Positions 40,609 through 48,756 of a stretch of 64,000 bases of DNA are shown one piece after another. Below the pieces are notes generated by a model. It was not told the origin of the DNA, did no database searches, and was given only the letters and a program-made list of their open reading frames with translations. Source of the stretch: Endomicrobium sp. (GTDB taxonomy: Bacteria > Elusimicrobiota > Endomicrobiia > Endomicrobiales > Endomicrobiaceae); contig JAISQW010000005.1 in assembly GCA_031273925.1 (NCBI GenBank), forward strand, positions 1-64,000, given 5' to 3'. Numbering within the stretch: position 1 is the stretch's first letter; each line of letters opens with the position of its first letter. Position numbers and translations under genes: made by a program.

Positions 40609-41061
40609 TTAGAAATACATACGTATTTCTTTTATAAGGTTTTTTTGTTTTTCAGTTTCTCTTTTATCATGCCTTTTCTTACTTCTTGCAAGCCCTATAA
40701 GAAGTTTAATTTTACCATTATGTTTTTTCGTATACATTTCTAATGGTATGATAACTAAACCATTTTTCTTACTTTTAAGATAAATTTTCCTTAATTCTAT
40801 TTTATGCATTAAAATTTTGCGTTTTCTTTTCACATTATAATCTAAAATATGCGTTGATACATATTTATATGGAGCTATATATACATTTTCAACAAAGGCT
40901 TCATTCATGAAAAATCTAATAAACCCATCAACAAGACTAATGTGACATTTTTTCACCGATTTTACCTCGTATCCTAATAAAACAATACCAGTTTCTATCT
41001 TTTCAAGTATTTCATAATTATAATATGCTTTTTTATTTGATGAAAATATTTTCTTAATCAT
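40609..41061 (-). CDS. smpB: SsrA-binding protein SmpB
   Basis: A 150-residue beta-barrel protein that delivers tmRNA to stalled ribosomes. The N-terminal YNYEILEKIETGIVLLGYEVKSV, central LRKIYLKSKKNGLVIIPLEMY and C-terminal GLARSKKRHDKRE followed by a basic tail are all family blocks. Full length. The tmRNA gene itself is not in this window. It lies upstream of, and probably separate from, addA (52-bp gap). Confidence 0.96.
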   Translation of the reverse strand: MIKKIFSSNKKAYYNYEILEKIETGIVLLGYEVKSVKKCHISLVDGFIRFFMNEAFVENVYIAPYKYVSTHILDYNVKRKRKILMHKIELRKIYLKSKKNGLVIIPLEMYTKKHNGKIKLLIGLARSKKRHDKRETEKQKNLIKEIRMYF

Positions 41062-41152
41062 TTTTGTTTATTAATTATTTGATACGATAAGAATATATTA
41101 TATAAATTTTTGTTACGACTATGTTTTTTTAACAAAAATACAATGACATCTC

Positions 41153-41225
41153 AGCCGATGATAGGACTCGAACCTATGACCTGCGGTTTACAAAACCGCT
41201 GCTCTGCCAACTGAGCTACATCGGC
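41153..41225 (-). tRNA. tRNA-Thr (anticodon TGT)
   Basis: A 73-nt cloverleaf with a perfect GCCGATG/CATCGGC acceptor stem, the anticodon loop TTTGTAA in a GCGGT/ACCGC stem giving TGT, the D-arm TAGCTCAGTTGGCAGAGC, and the T-loop TTCGAGT. Discriminator U. No CCA is encoded. A TTGACA promoter lies just upstream. Confidence 0.95.
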
Positions 41226-41251
41226 AAAAAATCAACAACAAGACAACATAT

Positions 41252-41279
41252 GCTATAAAAAAAAACGTATTTCTGTCAA
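41252..41279 (-). promoter_or_regulatory. Promoter of tRNA-Thr
   Basis: On the minus strand a perfect TTGACA (41279-41274), a 16-nt spacer containing a T-run, and TATAGC (41257-41252) would start transcription about 20 nt before the tRNA. Confidence 0.6.
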
Positions 41280-41308
41280 TAAAATAAATTCTATCATTAA
41301 GTAATTAA

Positions 41309-41342
41309 TATATTTATTGAAATTTATATTTCAATAAATATA
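41309..41342. repeat. Perfect 15-bp hairpin between argF and tRNA-Thr
   Basis: A 15-bp perfect inverted repeat with a 4-nt TTAT loop (core ATATTTATTGAAAT and its complement) lies about 140 bp past the argF stop. There is no T-run directly after it on either strand. It may end the argF transcript or be a processing or stability element. The rest of 41226-41478 shows only the tRNA promoter and AT-rich DNA. Confidence 0.5.
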
Positions 41343-41478
41343 AACATTAAAAAAATACTGAAAAACATTATTCTATAAATTGAATTGTGATTTTAAAAAA
41401 TCAAAAAACAAATCTTTCATAAATAATTACTAAAAACATTACACACTTAAAATAAAAATAACATTTCATAGTTTGTTT

Positions 41479-42420
41479 TTAATTAAAAGAATTTCTTACC
41501 AAAAAATATAACAGAATTGCTTTTTGAACATGAAGTCTATTCTCAACTTCCATAAATATTGAATATTCATATTTATTCATAATTTCTGTTGTTATTTCTT
41601 CACCCCTTATTGCTGGCAAACAATGTAAAACCACACACTTAGCTGAAGCTTTTTTCAGAAGTTTCTCGTTCACTTGATAAGAAATAAATATTTCTTTTCT
41701 TTTATTTTTTTCAGATTCAAATCCCATTGATGTCCATACGTCAGTATAAATTACGTCAGCATTTTCAACTAAACTAATATCACTTGTAATATTAATATTA
41801 TTTGTAATAAGTTTTAATAATTCTTTTTTGACACAATATTGCTTTGGAGATATTATTGTTAAATCAAGTTCTAAAATTATTGATATCAAAAAAAAAGAAG
41901 TTGCAATATTATTACTACCATCTCCAATGTAAACAATTTTAATTTTTTTTAAAACTTCAATATCTCTAATTTTATGTAACTCCATAATTGTCATAATACT
42001 AGATAAAATTTGGCATGGATGCTCACTATCCGTAAGACCGTTAATAACAGGAATTGTTGAATATTTTGCAAATTCTTCTAAATCACAATGTTTAAAAGTT
42101 CTTATAATAATTCCATTTAAGTAGCGTGATAAAACCAAAGCAGTATCATGTATTGATTCACCTCTTGAACATTGTAATTTTTCAGTATTCAAAAAGATCG
42201 GAATACCTCCAAGATTAACCATAGCCGTGGCAAAAGAAACCATAGTTCTTGTAGAAGGTTTTTCAAATAAAAGTCCTAACATCTTACCTTTTAATTTATC
42301 ACCATACAAAATATTTGTTTGTACTTTATTGTTTTTAAATTCTAAAGATTTATTTAGAACAATTTTTATTTCTTTTTTTGATAAATCACAAATCGATATT
42401 AAATTTTTTTTTCTAATCAC
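41479..42420 (-). CDS. argF: Ornithine carbamoyltransferase
   Basis: A 313-residue enzyme that makes citrulline from ornithine and carbamoyl phosphate, or the reverse in arginine fermentation. The carbamoyl-phosphate site STRT (in FEKPSTRTMVSF, about 53-64), DSEHPCQ (about 131-137), the ornithine site DVWTSMG (about 226-232) and the catalytic HCLPA (about 265-269) are present. No other arginine gene is adjacent, so anabolic and catabolic roles cannot be separated. The start is GTG, with AAAGG just upstream. It follows fba after 128 bp. Confidence 0.95.
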   Translation of the reverse strand: MIRKKNLISICDLSKKEIKIVLNKSLEFKNNKVQTNILYGDKLKGKMLGLLFEKPSTRTMVSFATAMVNLGGIPIFLNTEKLQCSRGESIHDTALVLSRYLNGIIIRTFKHCDLEEFAKYSTIPVINGLTDSEHPCQILSSIMTIMELHKIRDIEVLKKIKIVYIGDGSNNIATSFFLISIILELDLTIISPKQYCVKKELLKLITNNINITSDISLVENADVIYTDVWTSMGFESEKNKRKEIFISYQVNEKLLKKASAKCVVLHCLPAIRGEEITTEIMNKYEYSIFMEVENRLHVQKAILLYFLVRNSFN

Positions 42421-42548
42421 AAACCTTTACTAACCTCTCTAACTATATATTAAACGAAAAATACATACAAAATTATAAAATCATAAGTGTTTATATCTTA
42501 TAGGCTATTTTTTATATGCAATCAAATCATTATTATATATTTTTTTCT

Positions 42549-43514
42549 TCATTTTCCAACCACATAATCATTTGCATGCCCTAACGTGCCAAAAGCTTTC
42601 ATTTTTGAAGCAATAAGATCAGAAAGAACAGTTCTTGCATATCCTAAATAATCTCTTGGGTCAAACTTTTCTGGATTTTCTATTAAAAACTTTCTTATTG
42701 CTGCTGTAACTGCAAGTCTTCCATCAGTGTCAATATTAATCTTTGATACTCCAAATTTTATAGCTTTTTGCAAAAGTGATATAGGCATACCTGATGTACC
42801 AAATACTTTTCCACCATATTTATTAACTTCATAGATCAGATCTTTTGATATTGATGAAGCGCCATGCAACACAATTGGAATATCTATTAAAGATCTGATT
42901 TTCTTTAAAGTATTAAAATCAATATTCGCTACATTTTTAAACTTGTATGCTCCATGTGATGTCCCTATCGCAATTGCCAAAAAATCAACATTTGTATCAT
43001 TTACAAAATTTTTAGCTTCCTGAGGATCAGTTATATATATACTACCTGAACCCATATTATTATCTTCTAATCCACCCAGTGTACCAATTTCACCCTCGAC
43101 AGAAACCCCTAATGAGTGTGCATATTCAACAACTGAACGTGTAACTTTTACATTATACTCATAAGTTGAAACAGTTTTCCCATCTTCCATTAAAGACCCA
43201 TCTATCATAACTGACGTAAAACCAATATTTAATGCTTTTAATATTAATTCTAAAGAATTACCATGATCCAAATGTATTGCAATTGGAATATCAGGATTTT
43301 CTATAACTGCAGCTTTTACTAAATATTTAAAATATGTAAGATCAAAATATTTCAGTGCTCCTCTACTTGCTTGAATAATTACTGGAGATTGTGTCATTTT
43401 TGCCGCCATCATTACAGCTTGGATTTGTTCCATATTGTTGACATTATATGCACCAACACCGTAACCTTTTTTCATTGCTTCATTTAAAATTTCTTTACAA
43501 GGTACTAAAGCCAT
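42549..43514 (-). CDS. fba: Class II fructose-bisphosphate aldolase
   Basis: A 321-residue zinc aldolase of glycolysis/gluconeogenesis. It starts MALVPCKEILNEAMKKGYGVGAYNV. Zinc ligands lie in HLDHG (about 84-88), with VEGEIGTLGG (about 136-145), a later zinc His in HGAY, and the phosphate loop HGASS and NIDTD. The ATG at 43514 was chosen because the family begins MALV and AGAGG lies about 12 nt upstream; an in-frame ATG seven codons earlier would contain that site. It lies 35 bp after accA. Confidence 0.96.
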   Translation of the reverse strand: MALVPCKEILNEAMKKGYGVGAYNVNNMEQIQAVMMAAKMTQSPVIIQASRGALKYFDLTYFKYLVKAAVIENPDIPIAIHLDHGNSLELILKALNIGFTSVMIDGSLMEDGKTVSTYEYNVKVTRSVVEYAHSLGVSVEGEIGTLGGLEDNNMGSGSIYITDPQEAKNFVNDTNVDFLAIAIGTSHGAYKFKNVANIDFNTLKKIRSLIDIPIVLHGASSISKDLIYEVNKYGGKVFGTSGMPISLLQKAIKFGVSKINIDTDGRLAVTAAIRKFLIENPEKFDPRDYLGYARTVLSDLIASKMKAFGTLGHANDYVVGK

Positions 43515-43549
43515 TATTATGTATAACCTCTTCAATTAAAATTTTTGCA

Positions 43550-44530
43550 TTACAATATTTTTTTGCCACTTTCAACTTTTTCTTTATAAATACCTATATT
43601 CCTAAATTTTAAATACCTCTCATCAACAATTTTTTTCATGTCCATATTTTTATATTCATTAAGATAATTATTTAAAACAATCTTTATATTTAATGAAGTT
43701 TTCTCGACATCATAATGAGCACCTCCTAATGGTTCTTTTATAATTTCATCAATAATCTTTAAATTCAATAAATCTTTAGGGACTAATTTCATAGCTTTTG
43801 CTGCTTCAGGGGCTTTAGAACTATCTCTGAATAGTATGGCTGCGCAACCCTCTGGAGAAATAACTGAATAGTATGAATTTTCAAGACACAATATTTTATT
43901 TGATACTCCAATAGCTAAAGCACCACCGGAACCACCTTCACCAATAATAATACTTATAATTGGAACTTTTAAACATGACATATCTCTTAAATTTTTAGCA
44001 ATTGCTTCTGCCTGACCCCTTTCTTCTGCTGAAATACCAGGGTATGCACCAGGAGTATCTATAAAAGTTATTATAGGTTTATTAAATTTTTCTGCAAATT
44101 TCATTATTCTTAATGCCTTTCTATATCCTTCTGGATGTGCCATACCAAAATTTCTATGTATGTTCTCTTCTAGAATCCTACCTTTTTGATGTCCTATAAC
44201 TACTACACATTTATTATCAATAATAGCAATTCCACATAAAATAGCTTTATCATCACCAAAAACTCTATCACCGTGAAGTTCTACAAAATCTTCAAATATA
44301 AAGTTTATATAATCAAGGGTATAAGGTCTTTTTGGATGTCTAGCAATCTGAACTTTTTGCCAAGGAGATAATGAACTATAAATTTTATGTTTTAACTTAT
44401 CTCTTGTTTTTTCTAAATCTTTAATTTGATCTGATAAATCTACATTAGTATCTTTAGATGATATTTTCAAATCCGTAATTCTTTTAGTAATTTCTAATAT
44501 AGGTACTTCAAAGTCAAAAGTATACTCCAT
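43550..44530 (-). CDS. accA: Acetyl-CoA carboxylase carboxyltransferase subunit alpha
   Basis: A 326-residue subunit that transfers the carboxyl group from biotin to acetyl-CoA for fatty acid synthesis. An N-terminal helical coiled segment (1-60) precedes the crotonase-like domain, with [43 protein letters not shown] and [12 protein letters not shown] blocks. Full length. The beta subunit AccD and the biotin parts must be elsewhere. AAGGGG lies 5 nt before the ATG. Acetyl-CoA would come from POR (44825-48078). Confidence 0.97.
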   Translation of the reverse strand: MEYTFDFEVPILEITKRITDLKISSKDTNVDLSDQIKDLEKTRDKLKHKIYSSLSPWQKVQIARHPKRPYTLDYINFIFEDFVELHGDRVFGDDKAILCGIAIIDNKCVVVIGHQKGRILEENIHRNFGMAHPEGYRKALRIMKFAEKFNKPIITFIDTPGAYPGISAEERGQAEAIAKNLRDMSCLKVPIISIIIGEGGSGGALAIGVSNKILCLENSYYSVISPEGCAAILFRDSSKAPEAAKAMKLVPKDLLNLKIIDEIIKEPLGGAHYDVEKTSLNIKIVLNNYLNEYKNMDMKKIVDERYLKFRNIGIYKEKVESGKKIL

Positions 44531-44704
44531 ATATGCCCCTTGTTAACAACATATTAACAACTTATTAAAATCTTTTTAATATCTATATTTTATTCATATA
44601 CATACCTTACTACAAAAAATTCATATAAAAATAATTAACATTAAGTCATAATAAAATTTACCAATTTACACACTTATCATACATTCTAAGCAAAAATATT
44701 GACA

Positions 44705-44733
44705 TTAATATAAAAATAAAATTTATATGTCAA
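44705..44733 (-). promoter_or_regulatory. Putative promoter upstream of accA-fba
   Basis: On the minus strand TTGACA (44733-44728), a 17-nt spacer and TATTAA (44710-44705) lie about 170 nt before accA. The site is an inverted pair: TTGACAT also occurs on the plus strand at 44699-44705. The remainder of the 294-bp gap 44531-44824 is AT-rich with no other recognisable feature. Confidence 0.45.
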
Positions 44734-44824
44734 ACTTTATAATACAAGTCTAAATCCATAAAATTTTATAAAAAAAACAATGAAACAAACATAAATTACA
44801 TCATATTCAATAATGTCACATTTA

Positions 44825-45745
44825 TTATGAAGCTTTACGTTTTAAAAGTTCCCACTTATTGTCAACACGTCTTTGAATAGATTCTAAAATATGTATATTT
44901 TCAGGTTTAAAGAGATGCTTAAATCTTCCTTGAATTCTAAGAAATTCCACAACAGGTTTCTTTTTTATAGGTATAACATTTATTTTATAAATATTATTTT
45001 CAAACTCAAAAGAAGGCCAAATACATGTATCAACTGCTAATCTTGAAACTGTCATTATGTTGTCAGTTTTATAATTCCAACCAAGTCTACAAGGTGTTAA
45101 GACATTTATAAAAGATGGGCCTTCAATTGATAAAGCTTTTTGAACTTTACTTATAAGATCATTCCAGTTTCCAACATAAGTCTGAGCAACATAAGGAATA
45201 TCATGGGCAATCATAATTTGCGTTAAGTCTTTTTTATTTTCTCTTTTACCATGGCACATTTTACCAACTGGTGCAGTTGTTGTATGAGCCCATTTAGGAG
45301 TTGCTCCTGATCTTTGTATCCCAGTATTCATATAGGCTTCATTGTTATAACATATATATAACATTTTATGACCCCTTTCCATTGCACCTGATAAAGATTG
45401 TAAGCCAATATCATATGTACCACCGTCGCCACCAAAAGCTATAAATTTAATATTTTCTTTTATTTTCCCTTGTAATTTTAAGCTCTTATAAGCTGCTTCT
45501 ATTCCACTACAAGTTGCAGCAGAATTTTCAAAAGCACTATGAAAAAATGAATTTTTCCATGCTGTATATGGAAAAATCGTTGTTGAAACTTCCAAACATC
45601 CAGTAGCACTCGTAACAACAACTGGAATATCACAAGTAGATATCATAACTTGTCTTGCAACTATACCGGCCCCACATCCTGCACAGAGACGATGACCACC
45701 TGTAAAACGTTCTGGATATTTGCTCAATTCTCTTAAATTTACCAT
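44825..45745 (-). CDS. porB: Pyruvate:ferredoxin oxidoreductase, beta subunit
   Basis: A 306-residue thiamine-pyrophosphate subunit. It has RLCAGCGAGI (about 19-28), supplying cluster cysteines, the TPP motif GGDGGTYDIG (about 104-113) followed by YNNEAYMNTG, and a later conserved cysteine in TPCRLGW. With PorA it decarboxylates pyruvate to acetyl-CoA, and electrons pass through its [4Fe-4S] cluster to PorD. AGGAG lies before the ATG. It is the last gene of porG-porD-porA-porB, 73 bp after porA. Confidence 0.95.
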   Translation of the reverse strand: MVNLRELSKYPERFTGGHRLCAGCGAGIVARQVMISTCDIPVVVTSATGCLEVSTTIFPYTAWKNSFFHSAFENSAATCSGIEAAYKSLKLQGKIKENIKFIAFGGDGGTYDIGLQSLSGAMERGHKMLYICYNNEAYMNTGIQRSGATPKWAHTTTAPVGKMCHGKRENKKDLTQIMIAHDIPYVAQTYVGNWNDLISKVQKALSIEGPSFINVLTPCRLGWNYKTDNIMTVSRLAVDTCIWPSFEFENNIYKINVIPIKKKPVVEFLRIQGRFKHLFKPENIHILESIQRRVDNKWELLKRKAS

Positions 45746-45818
45746 TACATCTCCTAAATATTTTTTTCTGTATTTTTTTACAATATTTTGTTCTTATTTT
45801 TTATAAAACAATCCTAAT

Positions 45819-47030
45819 TCATTCATTTGTTTTTCTTAAATTAACATATTCAACTTGTTTAAACGGTTTTTCTAAACCTAAAGCAATTTTATCTAAAGTT
45901 TTATAAATATCAAATATATGTGCAGTACTAATTTCTCTCCCACCTAACCCGTATATATAATTTACAATTTTAACATTTAGTATTTCAGATACATAAAAAG
46001 ATGAAATAATATCTAAATACAATGGTGCAAATGATCCAGAACAAGAATCAGCTCTGTCCATAACGGCAATAACTTTCAGATGTGCTAAATCCTTTGCAAT
46101 TTGGTCAACAGGAAATGGTCTGTAAATTCTTATTTTTAAAAGACCTGCTTTAATACCTTTTTCACGTAATTCATCAACTACTACTTTTACAGTACCAGAT
46201 GTTGACCCCATGATTATTATTGCTATTTCTGCATCATCAAGCATATATGTTTCATAGAAATCATATTTTCTACCAAATTTTTTCTTAAAACTTTTAGCCA
46301 CATCTAAAATTATACATTTTGCATCTATCATAGCTTTTGCTAATTGATATCTATGTTCAAAATAATAATCCTGCAAAGTAATAGATCCCAAAGTATACGG
46401 TCGCTTTATATCTAAAAGATATCTATCAGGTTTATAATCACCAATAAATTCCTTAACATCATCATCTGGATAAACCTCTACAACTTCCATACAATGAGAA
46501 ATAATGAATCCATCTGTTGTTACAAGTGTTGGCAGTTTAGCTAATTCAGCTATTCTTATAGCTTGAATCATATTATCATAAGCCTCTTGTGAATTTTCAG
46601 AATATATTTGAATCCAACCTGAATCTCTTGCTCCCATTGTATCTGAATGATCACTATGAATATTAATAGGTGCAGAAAGAGCTCTATTTACTTCAGCCAT
46701 AACTACAGGTAATCTTAACCCTGATGCTATATAAAGCATTTCCCACATAAGACATAATCCTTGAGAAGAAGTCCCTGTCATTGCTCTAGCACCTGCTGCA
46801 GAAGCTGCTATCGTTGCAGACATTGCAGAATGCTCACTTTCTACAGCAACATATTCAGTCTTCACGGTTCCATCTGAAACAAATTGTGAAAAAATTTGCA
46901 TAATTTCAGTAGCTGGTGTTATAGGATATGCTGCTACCACATCAGGCTCTATCTGACGCATAGCTTCGGCCATAATTTCATTGCCTGTTTTGGTAACAAG
47001 TTTACCTTTTGGGTACATTATTTTTATCAT
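45819..47030 (-). CDS. porA: Pyruvate:ferredoxin oxidoreductase, alpha subunit
   Basis: A 403-residue subunit with the substrate-binding domain. It shows AYPITPATEIMQ (about 34-45), VESEHSAMSA (about 63-72), TGTSSQGLCLMWEM (about 84-97) and a C-terminal domain II with MDRADSCSGSFAPLY. These are typical of the archaeal/Thermotoga-type four-subunit enzyme rather than the single-chain POR of many anaerobes. GGAG lies 7 nt before the ATG. Pyruvate as substrate is inferred from overall resemblance; a 2-oxoisovalerate enzyme is the main alternative. Confidence 0.94.
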   Translation of the reverse strand: MIKIMYPKGKLVTKTGNEIMAEAMRQIEPDVVAAYPITPATEIMQIFSQFVSDGTVKTEYVAVESEHSAMSATIAASAAGARAMTGTSSQGLCLMWEMLYIASGLRLPVVMAEVNRALSAPINIHSDHSDTMGARDSGWIQIYSENSQEAYDNMIQAIRIAELAKLPTLVTTDGFIISHCMEVVEVYPDDDVKEFIGDYKPDRYLLDIKRPYTLGSITLQDYYFEHRYQLAKAMIDAKCIILDVAKSFKKKFGRKYDFYETYMLDDAEIAIIIMGSTSGTVKVVVDELREKGIKAGLLKIRIYRPFPVDQIAKDLAHLKVIAVMDRADSCSGSFAPLYLDIISSFYVSEILNVKIVNYIYGLGGREISTAHIFDIYKTLDKIALGLEKPFKQVEYVNLRKTNE

Positions 47031-47071
47031 TCATTAACTCCTATTAAACTAATTAACATATTTTATAAAAA

Positions 47072-47392
47072 TTATTTCCTCTCATTTACCATAGTAATTG
47101 CACCTTTTGGACATTCACTTTTACAAATTCCACAACCTTTACAATGATTATAATTAATGCCTATAACAACCGTTTTCTTTATTTTATTTTGTTCAATCTT
47201 TATTGAACTGTCAGGACAAGAAATCCAACACACTAAACAGTGAATACATTTTTCTTTTTCCCATATAGGTCTCTCTGATCTCCAACCACCTGTAACGAAA
47301 TCTATTGCTGTGCCAGATTCTACTATACCTCCAACAGCTAACTCACTAGCTCCTGATTTTGTATTATAATACTTTGTTTTTTTTTTGGACAT
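47072..47392 (-). CDS. porD: Pyruvate:ferredoxin oxidoreductase, delta (ferredoxin) subunit
   Basis: A 106-residue 2[4Fe-4S] ferredoxin-like subunit. The two cluster motifs are CIHCLVCWISC (about 46-56) and CKGCGICKSEC (about 83-93), each followed by the proline-type fourth ligand arrangement. It carries electrons from the TPP subunit to external ferredoxin. AAAAGG lies before the ATG. It is spaced 41 bp from porA. Confidence 0.95.
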   Translation of the reverse strand: MSKKKTKYYNTKSGASELAVGGIVESGTAIDFVTGGWRSERPIWEKEKCIHCLVCWISCPDSSIKIEQNKIKKTVVIGINYNHCKGCGICKSECPKGAITMVNERK

Positions 47393-47502
47393 TTTTTTAC
47401 CTTTTAATAGAATTTCAAAAAGCTATAAAAATCTAAAACCATATAATAAAGTCATAATCTTTTACATAATATCTGTTTACATACAAAAACGAAAAAATAA
47501 TT

Positions 47503-48078
47503 TTAGAAATTTTTTACTTCATTAAAAGCACATCTTATAGATGCAAGATTACCTTCTATAACTTCAGATTTATGCCTAAATTTTTTTACAAGTTTTTCTT
47601 TTGCACTATCCAAAACATTATTTATATCTAAAATCTTTATAACTTTAACTAAGGCACCAAGCATTGGCATATTTGGAATATTTTTACCTATCATGTCTAA
47701 TGCTATTCTACTTGCATCTACTACGTATACTTGTTTTGGATCAACATTAAGCTCTTTAGCAGTTTCGAATATACCAAAAGAAGTATTTACTATGATTTTC
47801 ACTAATTTTTGAACTCCTTTTAGAACTATTGATTTGATTAGTGATGAATCCAAAACAACTATATAATCTGGATTTAAAATGCTTGTATGTAATGTAATAG
47901 GATAATCACTTAACCTATTAAAAGATTGTACTGGCGCACCCATTCTTTCTGGCCCATATTCAGGAAAAGCTTGAACATATTTACCTATTGACAAAACAAC
48001 ATCTGCAAATAAAAATGCTGCTGTTTTTGCTCCTTGTCCACCACGTCCATGCCAACAAATTTCAATTAGTTTTTTCAC
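47503..48078 (-). CDS. porG: Pyruvate:ferredoxin oxidoreductase, gamma subunit
   Basis: A 191-residue subunit with the signature ICWHGRGGQGAKTAAFLFAD (about 7-26) and FPEYGPERMGAPV (about 39-51), and NMPMLGALVK in the C-terminal half. It binds CoA in the complex. It starts with GTG, preceded by AGAGGG at 5 nt. It is the first por gene after recR, with a 53-bp gap, so read-through from dnaX-recR is possible. Confidence 0.95.
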   Translation of the reverse strand: MKKLIEICWHGRGGQGAKTAAFLFADVVLSIGKYVQAFPEYGPERMGAPVQSFNRLSDYPITLHTSILNPDYIVVLDSSLIKSIVLKGVQKLVKIIVNTSFGIFETAKELNVDPKQVYVVDASRIALDMIGKNIPNMPMLGALVKVIKILDINNVLDSAKEKLVKKFRHKSEVIEGNLASIRCAFNEVKNF

Positions 48079-48131
48079 AGATACCCTCTCTTTTACAAGA
48101 TTACTTTACTTGATATCATTTATATAGTTTT

Positions 48132-48743
48132 TTACATTTCTTTTCTAGCAGTTATGGCATTATATATAGTTCTTTCATCAGCATATTCAATGTCTCCACC
48201 AACTGGTAACCCACATCCTAATCTTGTAACTTTAATGCCCATTTTCTTTACTATATTAGCCAAATAAATAGCAGTCATCTCACCTTTGGAATCTGCATCA
48301 GTAGCGATTATAACTTCACTAATGTTATTATCATTTTTTAACCTTTTCACAAAATTATCAATTCTTATATCACTTGGGCCAATTGCATCAAGAGGAGATA
48401 AAACTCCACCAAGTACAAAATAAAGTCCTTTGTATTCTTTTACTTTGCTTACTGCTATTAAATCTTGCGGAGATTCTACGACACATATAACATTACGTAT
48501 TCTTGTGGAATCAGAACATATCACACAAGGATTATATTCAGTTAAATTATAACAAACAGTACAATTTTTTACTGCAAGTTTTGCTTCTTTTATAGAATTT
48601 AAAAGTTTGTTCACATCATCTTGTAACATTTTTGATACGATATAATAGCTCAAACGTTCAGCCATTTTAGGTCCTATACCAGGAAGTTTTTTTATTACTT
48701 CAATCATTTTTTCTATAGTTTTCGGTCTATTCATATAATTCAA
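48132..48743 (-). CDS. recR: Recombination mediator RecR
   Basis: A 203-residue protein acting with RecF/RecO to load RecA on gaps. It has an N-terminal HhH (IKKLPGIGPKMAERLSYY), a Cys4 zinc site (CTVCYNL and CVICSD, about 57-75), a Toprim domain (VVESPQDLIAV, about 85-95) and a C-terminal GLPVGGDIEYAD block. Full length. It lies 13 bp downstream of dnaX, the common dnaX-recR order. No clear ribosome binding site. Confidence 0.97.
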   Translation of the reverse strand: MNYMNRPKTIEKMIEVIKKLPGIGPKMAERLSYYIVSKMLQDDVNKLLNSIKEAKLAVKNCTVCYNLTEYNPCVICSDSTRIRNVICVVESPQDLIAVSKVKEYKGLYFVLGGVLSPLDAIGPSDIRIDNFVKRLKNDNNISEVIIATDADSKGEMTAIYLANIVKKMGIKVTRLGCGLPVGGDIEYADERTIYNAITARKEM

Positions 48744-48756
48744 TTTACATTAATAA

